DNA of 32,059 nt from Spirosoma spitsbergense DSM 19989 (GTDB lineage: Bacteria; Bacteroidota; Bacteroidia; Cytophagales; Spirosomataceae), in assembly GCF_000374085.1 (NCBI RefSeq), contig NZ_KB893568.1, positions 1-32,059 on the forward strand, read 5' to 3'. Shown here in pieces: positions 24,330 through 31,232 of the stretch (its first letter is position 1; each line of letters begins with the position of its first letter). Both the position numbers and the translations under genes were made by a program. The notes under the pieces are model-generated. The model had not been told where the DNA came from. It saw only the letters and a program-made list of their open reading frames with translations, and made no database searches.

Positions 24330-25742
24330 TCATTGAGTGGGCAGGCATACGCTGAACTCGGTACGGCCCGGTACTGATTTTACTTTGATGGACCCGTTAT
24401 GATGTTTTATAATGCCCTGTACAATATCCAGTCCGAGACCGGTGCCTTTGCCGATTTCCTTCGTCGTAAAAAAAGGCTCGAATATTTTATCGGTGATATC
24501 GGCCGGGATACCTGACCCGCTATCGGTTACTTTGGTCAGCACAAACTCCGAACCATCGGGCCGTTTATCAACCTGACTGTCAATGGCGAGAGAGCCCCCA
24601 TCGGGCATAGCATCGATGGCATTGTCAATCAGATTTGTCCAAACCTGATTCAATTCACCGGGCCAGCCGCAGATGGCAGGCAGGCTGGGTGGTAAGGCAA
24701 CCGTTACGGTAATGTGCTTGCTTTTTACTTTATGCTGTAGCAGGGTGAGCGTATTGTGGATGCCGTCGGCCAGTTTGACCGTTTCTTTACCCCCGCCCCG
24801 GTCCATGTGCGTATAGTTTTTGATGGAGTCAGTCAGGATAGAAATACGTTTGGATGCCTCACTGATGTCGAAAACCAGTTTTTCAGTCACCAGATTATTG
24901 ACCAGCCAGTTACTTACACCAGCCAGGTTTTCATCACCAATTTTTTCCAGAACCCAGTCCAGGTCATCAACCGTAAAACCGTAGTCAATCAATGGCCCAA
25001 CCAGGTCCATCGTATCATCAACGCCATGGTCGTCGAGCCAGTCGGCTACTTCATCTTCCAGACTGCTTCGTTCCAGCAGCGTTAGCCGCTGTATCGGGTT
25101 AGGGCCTGACTGCTGGTCTACTTTTTTAAAGAATACGGTATTGACCGAATCGACCTGCTCGTCGGTCAGGTTGAGGTGCATAATGGCCTTAAAGGCCTCG
25201 GGCGTGGCCCGCATGTGGGTTTTGAGCGTATCAGCCGAGCGCACAACGGCAGCCACCGGGTTGTTTAGTTCATGCGCTAACCCCGCCGACAACCGGCCCA
25301 GCGATGCTAGTTTCTCGTTTTGCTGCGCCTGTTTGGTAAAGTCCCGAACCCGCGTGGTCATCTGATGAACCAGGCTCTCGGTCAGTTCGTAGCACGAATG
25401 AATCAGGTCGGGCAGGTGGGTACGGTGCAGTTGCATCATCTGCACCGGCGAACTGGCTATTACCCAGTTCACATTGGCTTTCATGCGCGAAAAAGGCAAC
25501 ACACCCAGCACCGAATGCGGTTCGAAAGCCAGCAACTCGTCCCCGGCCCCACCCGTTCCGGCATCAATCCGAATACGACCATCGAGCAACAGTATCAAGT
25601 GATCCGCTGGAGAGCCGGGTTTGTAAATGACGGTTTCTTCGGGAAACGAGACAACCTCGGCCCGGTCGATAAACCACTGAAGTTGTTCATCGGGGACCTG
25701 TTCAACGATTGGAAACTGATGGAGGGTTTCTAACAGATTCAT
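24330..25742 (-). CDS. Soluble histidine kinase with N-terminal cyclic-nucleotide-binding fold
   Basis: A 470-residue kinase without membrane segments. Residues about 10-125 have a cNMP-binding fold ([25 protein letters not shown]), but the phosphate-binding cassette is not canonical. The phosphoacceptor is H157 in [10 protein letters not shown]. The catalytic domain shows [15 protein letters not shown] (N box), [15 protein letters not shown] and [11 protein letters not shown]. Between the two dimerisation helices lies an insert of about 110 residues (about 176-285), rich in acidic helical text. The cognate substrate is almost surely the receiver of the next gene. ATG 25742 is chosen; a start at 25772 would add ten residues. 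It shares a 164-bp divergent region with the ChaN-like gene. Confidence 0.9.
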   Translation of the reverse strand: MNLLETLHQFPIVEQVPDEQLQWFIDRAEVVSFPEETVIYKPGSPADHLILLLDGRIRIDAGTGGAGDELLAFEPHSVLGVLPFSRMKANVNWVIASSPVQMMQLHRTHLPDLIHSCYELTESLVHQMTTRVRDFTKQAQQNEKLASLGRLSAGLAHELNNPVAAVVRSADTLKTHMRATPEAFKAIMHLNLTDEQVDSVNTVFFKKVDQQSGPNPIQRLTLLERSSLEDEVADWLDDHGVDDTMDLVGPLIDYGFTVDDLDWVLEKIGDENLAGVSNWLVNNLVTEKLVFDISEASKRISILTDSIKNYTHMDRGGGKETVKLADGIHNTLTLLQHKVKSKHITVTVALPPSLPAICGWPGELNQVWTNLIDNAIDAMPDGGSLAIDSQVDKRPDGSEFVLTKVTDSGSGIPADITDKIFEPFFTTKEIGKGTGLGLDIVQGIIKHHNGSIKVKSVPGRTEFSVCLPTQ

Positions 25743-25906
25743 ACCGGAAGAAATAAAAAAATGGGTAAACAACTGGCTCCTCAGTCGAATGAAAGAGGAG
25801 TGTAATGCAATATAGTATACAGATTGGAGAGCCTGATGAGTAACGATTTGTTAGCGCGATTAGTTACCAAAAAGACGTTAACTTACTAAAACGTATTTTC
25901 TCTGCT

Positions 25907-26815
25907 ATGCGCCTTACGCTGCTTCTGCTTAGTTTTCTGTTTGTTGCCTTTCGCTCCGACAAACCGGCCTACCAACTCTACACGCCAACCCTTAAAGCGA
26001 CCACCTATGCGAAGCTGCTCCAGCAGGCAGCCGATGCCGATGTCGTTTTGTTCGGAGAGCTGCATAATAACCCCATTTGCCACTGGCTCGAACTCCAGCT
26101 GACCAAAGACTTACAGGGTCGAAAAAAAGGCAATCTCATACTGGGTGCCGAAATGTTTGAGACCGATAACCAGACGGCCCTGAGCAATTATGTACAGGGG
26201 CAGACCACCGCAAAGGAACTGGCTGTACAGGCCCGGCTCTGGGATAATTACGATACCGATTACAAACCCATTACGGACTTTGCCCGCGAACAGCACATTC
26301 CGTTCATTGCCACCAACGTGCCCCGCCGGTACGCCCGACTGGTTTCCCGGCAGGGATTATCGGCTCTCGATACGGTTTCAGCAGAGGCTAAGGGGCAGAT
26401 GGCTCCCCTTCCACTTACTGTTGACCTGACCTTACCGGGCTACAAAGCCATGATGGCGATGATGAGCGAACCGGGTCACGGAGCCACTGGTAGTCCGGCG
26501 CACAGCCCCTCAGCTACAACAACCGAACTACCGGCGGCCAATTTTGCCCGGGCTCAAGCTATTAAAGACGCGACGATGGCTTACTTTATTCTGCAAAATG
26601 TAAAACCGGGCCAAACCTTTCTGCATCTGAACGGCGATTATCACTCCAAAAACTTTGAGGGTATTGTCTGGTATCTGCGGCAGCAGCGGCCAACTCTAAA
26701 AATCCTGACCCTCTCCTCCGTCGAAATGCCCGACACCGACAAGCCCGACCGGGAAAACCGGAATCTGGCTGATTTTGTACTGGCCATTCCCGCAGACATG
26801 ACAAAAACGTATTAA
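25907..26815 (+). CDS. ChaN-like (DUF399) haem/iron-regulated protein
   Basis: A 302-residue exported protein. Residues 1-16 form a short signal peptide (LTLLLLSFLFVAF) without a lipobox Cys. The ChaN/Tiki-like core shows the signature LFGELHNNPICHWLEL (48-63, with E51, H53, H59), GAEMFE, and HLNGDYHSKNF near residue 245. ChaN-type proteins bind haem and related proteins act as metalloproteases; the activity here is uncertain. Residues about 190-215 carry a Ser/Thr/Pro/His-rich insert (GHGATGSPAHSPSATTT), probably a flexible loop. It is divergent from the kinase operon and 211 bp from the cytochrome gene. Confidence 0.85.
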   Translation: MRLTLLLLSFLFVAFRSDKPAYQLYTPTLKATTYAKLLQQAADADVVLFGELHNNPICHWLELQLTKDLQGRKKGNLILGAEMFETDNQTALSNYVQGQTTAKELAVQARLWDNYDTDYKPITDFAREQHIPFIATNVPRRYARLVSRQGLSALDTVSAEAKGQMAPLPLTVDLTLPGYKAMMAMMSEPGHGATGSPAHSPSATTTELPAANFARAQAIKDATMAYFILQNVKPGQTFLHLNGDYHSKNFEGIVWYLRQQRPTLKILTLSSVEMPDTDKPDRENRNLADFVLAIPADMTKTY

Positions 26816-26997
26816 ACGAAAAACCGGCAGATTGCCACCCGCGGACTTCTTTATTTCCATTTTTTGCGCCTACTTTGTCTGCTACAGTTACCACACCAGA
26901 CAATAGCAACGAGTAATCATTTTTTGACTGATCAGAGTCATTTGTTTTAACCGTTGGATTAGTTGCCTAAATGATCTACAAGGCAAATTTCGGAGGA

Positions 26998-27030
26998 ATG
27001 AGTTGTTCCTGTTATACGTATAAACAATGA
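26998..27030 (+). other. Possible 10-codon leader reading frame before the TsdA-like gene
   Basis: ATG at 26998 opens MSCSCYTYKQ and ends at a TGA (27028-27030) that overlaps the cytochrome's ATG (ATGA). GGAGG at 26992-26996 is the best Shine-Dalgarno match around, but it is only 1 nt from this ATG and 30 nt from the cytochrome ATG. Two of ten codons are Cys. Confidence 0.3.
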
Positions 27031-27944
27031 AGCATTTAACCATTCTTAGCGGCATAATCTGCCTGATTACACTGGCCGGGCTGGTACCACCAACCTACTG
27101 GAAACCACCTGCCGATAGCCGGATTCCGGCGGGTACGTTGGGCAAACAAATCCGGTATGGTCGCGACCTGGTTGCCCACACGGCCAAATACCTCGGTCCA
27201 AACGGGTCGGTGAAGCACTTATCCAATGGCATGAACTGCCAGAACTGCCACCTCGAAGCGGGTACCAAAATTCTTGGCAATAATTACTCCGCCGTGTTTT
27301 CGACCTATCCCCGTTTTCGCGAACGGTCGGGTGCCACCGAAACAGTTATCAAACGCATATCCGACTGTTTTGAACGCAGTCTGGGCGGCAAGGCACCCGA
27401 CAGTGCGAGCCGGGAAATGCAGGCGATGGTTGCCTATATGCGGTGGCTTGGAACAGACGTAGCCAAAGGGCAAAAGCCCGAGGGGGTAGGTCTGGTGAAA
27501 GTGGCCTACCTGGACCGGGTCGCTGATTCCACTAAAGGCAGACAGCTGTACGTAGCGAAGTGCCAGGTTTGCCACGGCGTAAAGGGGGAAGGAATGAAAG
27601 TGGCCGGTGCATCGGAATACATTTATCCACCCATGTGGGGGCCACACAGTTATAACGACGGAGCGGGTCTGTACCGCCTATCCAGCTTTGCCGGATATGT
27701 TAAAAACAACATGCCTTTCGGGGCCTCATACGCCAGTCCACAACTAACCGACGAGGAATCCTGGGATGTAGCGGCCTTCATCAACTCCATGCCCCGTCCC
27801 CACAAAGACCAAAGCAAGGACTGGCCCAACGTGGCCAGTAAACCGATTGATTTCCCCACCGGACCATACGCCGATAGCTTCCCGGAACGGCAGCATAAGT
27901 TTGGTCCGTTTCAACCCATTGCTGATGCCCGGAAGAAACAGTAA
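27027..27944 (+). CDS. TsdA-like dihaem c-type cytochrome (probable thiosulfate dehydrogenase)
   Basis: A 305-residue exported protein with a signal peptide (about 1-22). Two haem-binding motifs are present: CQNCH (C71-H75) and CQVCH (C179-H183). A Cys in RISDCFERS (C114) lies 39 residues after the first haem His, the same distance as the Cys haem ligand (Cys96) from His57 in Allochromatium TsdA. After the second haem, K226 in YVKNNMPFG is 43 residues from H183, as for Lys208 there. TsdA oxidises two thiosulfates to tetrathionate (or the reverse) in the periplasm. The dsrE-like gene follows after 24 nt. The thiosulfate activity is inferred from these ligands. Confidence 0.82.
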   Translation: MKHLTILSGIICLITLAGLVPPTYWKPPADSRIPAGTLGKQIRYGRDLVAHTAKYLGPNGSVKHLSNGMNCQNCHLEAGTKILGNNYSAVFSTYPRFRERSGATETVIKRISDCFERSLGGKAPDSASREMQAMVAYMRWLGTDVAKGQKPEGVGLVKVAYLDRVADSTKGRQLYVAKCQVCHGVKGEGMKVAGASEYIYPPMWGPHSYNDGAGLYRLSSFAGYVKNNMPFGASYASPQLTDEESWDVAAFINSMPRPHKDQSKDWPNVASKPIDFPTGPYADSFPERQHKFGPFQPIADARKKQ

Positions 27945-27968
27945 CTTCACCTGAAAAATAAACCAAAC

Positions 27969-28424
27969 ATGAAAAGACTAACCTACTTATTCGCGCTGGC
28001 CTTACTGAGTATCGCTCCGGCAATGGCGCAAACCAGTGAGACCGGCACCTTCCACGGTGCCGAAGCCACTAAGTCGCGCTACCGGGCTGTTTACCAGCTA
28101 AATACTGCCGACACGTCCGTAATCAGTCACGCCCTGGCTAATATTCAGAACGCCCTGAACGACCCACGCCTGAAGGAGAAACTGGATATGGAACTGGTCG
28201 TGTACGGTGGAGCAAACATACTGTATCGCAAAGACAAGCCCCAGTACGAAAAACAACTCCAAGATTTGCAAAAGCAGGGCGTTATTCTGGCCATGTGCGA
28301 AAACACCATGCGGATGCGGAAAATCAAACGGGAGGAGTTATTTCCCTTCGTCAGTTACGTACCCACCGCCAACGGCGAACTCATTATCCGGCAGGAAGAC
28401 GGTTGGGCCGTCATTCGCCCGTAA
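27969..28424 (+). CDS. Secreted DsrE/DsrF-like protein
   Basis: A 151-residue protein with a clear signal peptide (1-20, APAMA). The mature part has the DsrE-like alpha/beta fold: YQLNTADTSVISHALANIQN (about 42-61), MELVVYGG, and a conserved Cys in LAMCENTMRM (C110), the position where DsrE-type proteins carry their persulfide cysteine. Family members shuttle sulfane sulfur or act as accessory sulfur-transfer proteins. Location in the periplasm and cotranscription with the TsdA-like gene suggest a role in sulfur handling (inference). A hairpin follows. Confidence 0.85.
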   Translation: MKRLTYLFALALLSIAPAMAQTSETGTFHGAEATKSRYRAVYQLNTADTSVISHALANIQNALNDPRLKEKLDMELVVYGGANILYRKDKPQYEKQLQDLQKQGVILAMCENTMRMRKIKREELFPFVSYVPTANGELIIRQEDGWAVIRP

Positions 28425-28448
28425 GGAATTGACTCGATTTACAAATAG

Positions 28449-28484
28449 ATGCCCGTTGCCGAAGATACCGGTACCGGGCATTTT
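28449..28484 (+). terminator. Probable terminator of the cytochrome/DsrE-like operon
   Basis: ATGCCCG (28449-28455) pairs with CGGGCAT (28475-28481) across a 19-nt loop with further GC complementarity, followed by TTTGG. The T tract is short, so the call is moderate. The same T run supplies the proposed -33 box of the next operon. Confidence 0.5.
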
Positions 28485-28513
28485 GGTTAATGCCCATTTA
28501 AACTCGTATTTTG
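28482..28513 (+). promoter_or_regulatory. Candidate promoter of the ATPase/DUF3226 pair
   Basis: TTTG (28482-28485), a 21-nt spacer and TATTTTG (28507-28513), one base short of TAnnTTTG, lie 24 nt before the ATPase ATG. Confidence 0.35.
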
Positions 28514-28536
28514 GCCTACGCTAAATAACAACCGTT

Positions 28537-29619
28537 ATGTTACACTCGCTCGAAATCCGCAACTACCGTAACCTCCGCCACCTGACCATCGAAAAACTGG
28601 GCCGGGTAAATTTGCTGGTGGGGAAGAACAATACAGGGAAGACATCGGTGCTGGAAGCGGTTTATCTGTGGGCTAACAATGGCAGATTCGATGTGATCTA
28701 TGAGATTCTCGAATCGAGGGACGGATTTTTTGAATCCATGTCAGATGATCGCTATATACGTGGTCAGGCAGTTTTATCGTCCCTATTCACGGATAGGCTA
28801 AGCGACAAAAAAGAGGGGCAAATTGAAATCAATTCGCAATTAGAGTCAGATTCAGTAGAATTAAGAATTAGGCTTGGCCAGGTGAAAATAAAAAACCCTG
28901 GATTGGAGAAACTACCTGAAAATTCTCAGCCTGAAGTACTAAGATTATCGGTATCAACCTCAACTGATCCAATTGATCGTATAATTCTGGCAGAACAATT
29001 CCTCAGGTTGAAGGAACCTGATTTTCCGAATTATGGCTTCTCGAAAGATTCCGCAAATAAATTTGTAAAAACGAGTAGTGAGAATAGCATTTCTAATGGA
29101 TCATTATTCGATGATATCGTCACTACAGATTGGGAAGTAGAGGTAGTGGATGCGTTGAAAATTGTTGATGCCCGAATCTCTAAACTCGCGTTTCGAACAG
29201 ACAAGGTGACTGGCAAGCGGTATCCAGTGGTTCGATTAGACGAGAGTAATAATCCATTGCCCCTTCGTTCGATGGGTGATGGTATCAACCGAATCCTCAC
29301 AATCATTCTAGCAATGGTCAACTGTGAGAACGGCTACCTACTCATTGATGAGTTTGAAAATGGACTACACTATTCGGTGCAGGAAAAAATCTGGGAGATT
29401 ATTTTCTACCTTGCCGAAAAGTTAAACATTCAGGTGTTTGCTACGACACATAGCCTCGATTGCGTTGAAGCGTTCTCCGCTGTACTGAATAATGGAAGAC
29501 AAGATTCAAGTGCGGGCGCTATGATACGACTTGAGAATTACGAAGGCAATATCGAAGCAACGGTTTACGATGCCGACGAAATTCAATCCACCACTCGCGT
29601 TCATGTCGATCCCCGATGA
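28537..29619 (+). CDS. AAA/ABC-type ATPase of an OLD-like two-gene system
   Basis: A 360-residue SMC/ABC-type ATPase. It starts LHSLEIRNYRNLRHLTIEKL, as in OLD-family and RecF-like ATPases. Walker A is GKNNTGKT (29-36), the signature-like motif LRSMGDGINR (243-252), Walker B LLIDEFENGLH (268-278), and the switch His lies in TTHSLD (H305). The middle (about 80-200) lacks recognisable domains and probably forms the coiled-coil or arm region. There is no TOPRIM domain in this protein; the next gene supplies one, overlapping by 4 nt (ATGA at 29616-29619). Base composition is much more AT-rich than the neighbours (hand count 38% GC at 28861-28920 and 32% at 29041-29100), suggesting transfer. Confidence 0.88.
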   Translation: MLHSLEIRNYRNLRHLTIEKLGRVNLLVGKNNTGKTSVLEAVYLWANNGRFDVIYEILESRDGFFESMSDDRYIRGQAVLSSLFTDRLSDKKEGQIEINSQLESDSVELRIRLGQVKIKNPGLEKLPENSQPEVLRLSVSTSTDPIDRIILAEQFLRLKEPDFPNYGFSKDSANKFVKTSSENSISNGSLFDDIVTTDWEVEVVDALKIVDARISKLAFRTDKVTGKRYPVVRLDESNNPLPLRSMGDGINRILTIILAMVNCENGYLLIDEFENGLHYSVQEKIWEIIFYLAEKLNIQVFATTHSLDCVEAFSAVLNNGRQDSSAGAMIRLENYEGNIEATVYDADEIQSTTRVHVDPR

Positions 29620-30269
29620 GTGAAAATATTAGTAGAAAGAAGTTTTCATTCAAATTACTGGTTGAGGGTAAAGATGATTTGTATGTAGCGGCTACGATTC
29701 GCAATGCTCATCAACTACCCGATAATTTCGAGATTGTCGATTGCGAAGGAGTCGACAAAATGCCTGACCAAATTGTCGCCCGGATTAAGCTTCAGCGTCC
29801 AAAGATTAACGCAATCGGTATTGTACTGGATGCAGATAAAGATTTAAAAGCTCGTTGGGATAGTATCCGCGATACGCTCCGTAAAGAGAATTATGAGGTT
29901 CCAGAATCACCGGAAAAAGATGGTACCATTATCGCCGGAATTGACCGTAATCCAACTATAGGAATCTGGCTCATGCCCGATAACCTACAATTGGGAATGC
30001 TTGAAGATTTTGTCCAGTACCTTATTCCAGAAAATGACTTGCTTCGGCCGTACGTTAGTGAAGTACTCGGAAAAATCGAAGGACTAAATATTGATAGCCT
30101 GTATAATCCTCAGTCCCATCGGGCAAAGGCATTTATTCATACCTGGTTAGCCTGGCAAAAAGACCCCGGTACACCAATGGGTTTAGCTTTAACCAAAACC
30201 TACCTCGACCATAACGCCGAACTCTGTCTACGCTTCGTCGGCTGGCTAAACCGACTTTTTAATCCGTAA
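29616..30269 (+). CDS. DUF3226/TOPRIM-like protein, partner of the ATPase
   Basis: A 217-residue protein. The N-terminal LLVEGKDDLYVA (14-25, E17) and IVLDADKD (69-76, D72 and D74) match the E and DxD motifs of TOPRIM-type nucleases as found in DUF3226. A third acidic element is GMLEDF (E130, D131). TOPRIM nucleases in OLD and PARIS systems cut DNA or RNA after activation by their ATPase partner; nuclease activity here is inferred. Translation is coupled to the ATPase by the ATGA overlap. The lysR gene starts 6 nt after its stop, which could place the regulator on the same transcript. Confidence 0.85.
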   Translation: MSENISRKKFSFKLLVEGKDDLYVAATIRNAHQLPDNFEIVDCEGVDKMPDQIVARIKLQRPKINAIGIVLDADKDLKARWDSIRDTLRKENYEVPESPEKDGTIIAGIDRNPTIGIWLMPDNLQLGMLEDFVQYLIPENDLLRPYVSEVLGKIEGLNIDSLYNPQSHRAKAFIHTWLAWQKDPGTPMGLALTKTYLDHNAELCLRFVGWLNRLFNP

Positions 30270-30275
30270 TAGCCC

Positions 30276-31172
30276 ATGCTCGATTTTCGTCTGAACGTTT
30301 TTTATACCGTTGCCAAGCGGCTTAGCTTTACCAAAGCGGCTGCGGAACTGTACGTGACGCAACCCGCCGTGACCAAGCATATTCAGGAATTGGAGCACCA
30401 GTTTGGCACGGCTCTCTTCGACAGACGCGGCAACCAGATTAGCCTGACGGCAGCCGGAAACGTGTTCCTACGCCATGCCGAAACCATTATGGCTACCTAC
30501 CGCCAACTGGAGTTCGACATGAATGCGCTGAAAGGTGAGCCGGGGGGTACGCTTCGGGTGGGGGCCAGCACCACCGTAGCGCAATACGTGATTCCGCCCG
30601 TGCTGGCCCGCTTTCACGAACAGTCGGCCGACGTATCCATCTCGCTGCTGAGCGGTAATACCGAACGGATTGAACAGTGGTTACTCAACGACGAAATTGA
30701 TCTGGGCCTGGTGGAAGGGCGGACGCATCACAGCGACATTCGGTATACCCCTTTCGTAAAAGATGAACTCGTTCTCATCTGCCGCGCTGACCACCCCCTG
30801 GCTAACCGCGATGAGATTACGCTGGATGAGTTACGGACCGTGCCCATCGTGCTGCGCGAGCGGGGTTCCGGGTCGCTGGAAGTAGTAGAACACGCACTGC
30901 GGGGCGTTGGCCTGCGACTCACCGACCTGACCATCGAGATGCAGTTGGGTAGTACCGAAAGCATGAAGTCGTACCTCGGCAGTTCGCGGTGCATGGCCTT
31001 CGTATCGGTTTTTGCCGTGCAGCACGAGTTGCAGGCGGGTTCGCTAAAAATTCTGGATGTGCAGGGGCTTGCTATCCAGCGCGACTTTTATTCAATTCAG
31101 ATGCAGGGCGTTAGCGAAGGGCTTGCCGATACCTTCATGCGGTTTGCCCGGCAGCACTACCGGAAAGGTTAA
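30276..31172 (+). CDS. LysR-family transcriptional regulator
   Basis: A 298-residue LysR regulator. The N-terminal winged helix-turn-helix (1-65) reads FTKAAAELYVTQPAVTKHIQ, EHQFGTALFDR, and the effector-binding periplasmic-protein-like domain spans about 90-295 (TLRVGASTTVAQYVIPPVL, GLVEG, GSTESMKSYL). Overall appearance is closest to the CbbR/CysL/YeiE type group, but the effector and targets are unknown. GC content is high again (70% by hand count at 30541-30600), unlike the pair just upstream. No promoter is visible in the 6-nt gap, so it may depend on readthrough from the ATPase operon or on a promoter inside the DUF3226 gene. Confidence 0.92.
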   Translation: MLDFRLNVFYTVAKRLSFTKAAAELYVTQPAVTKHIQELEHQFGTALFDRRGNQISLTAAGNVFLRHAETIMATYRQLEFDMNALKGEPGGTLRVGASTTVAQYVIPPVLARFHEQSADVSISLLSGNTERIEQWLLNDEIDLGLVEGRTHHSDIRYTPFVKDELVLICRADHPLANRDEITLDELRTVPIVLRERGSGSLEVVEHALRGVGLRLTDLTIEMQLGSTESMKSYLGSSRCMAFVSVFAVQHELQAGSLKILDVQGLAIQRDFYSIQMQGVSEGLADTFMRFARQHYRKG

Positions 31173-31204
31173 ATCAGGAATGAGGGCTAACCACCGGGTT
31201 TTCG

Positions 31205-31212
31205 TACTTTTG
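31205..31212 (+). promoter_or_regulatory. -7 element ahead of the second M28 peptidase
   Basis: TACTTTTG matches TAnnTTTG exactly, 20 nt before the ATG at 31233. No clear -33 TTTG is seen at the expected distance (about 31182-31185 reads GAGG). Confidence 0.45.
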
Positions 31213-31232
31213 ACGGTAGAAACCCAATCATC

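Noticed and set aside
24240..24340. Short repeat array considered as CRISPR
   Set aside because: Units are about 8 nt, contiguous and degenerate, with no spacers of uniform length and no cas genes.
28537..30269. Assignment of the ATPase pair as canonical Gabija or PARIS
   Set aside because: There is no UvrD-like helicase gene, and the partner resembles DUF3226 instead of DUF4435, so only a general OLD/PARIS-like architecture is claimed.
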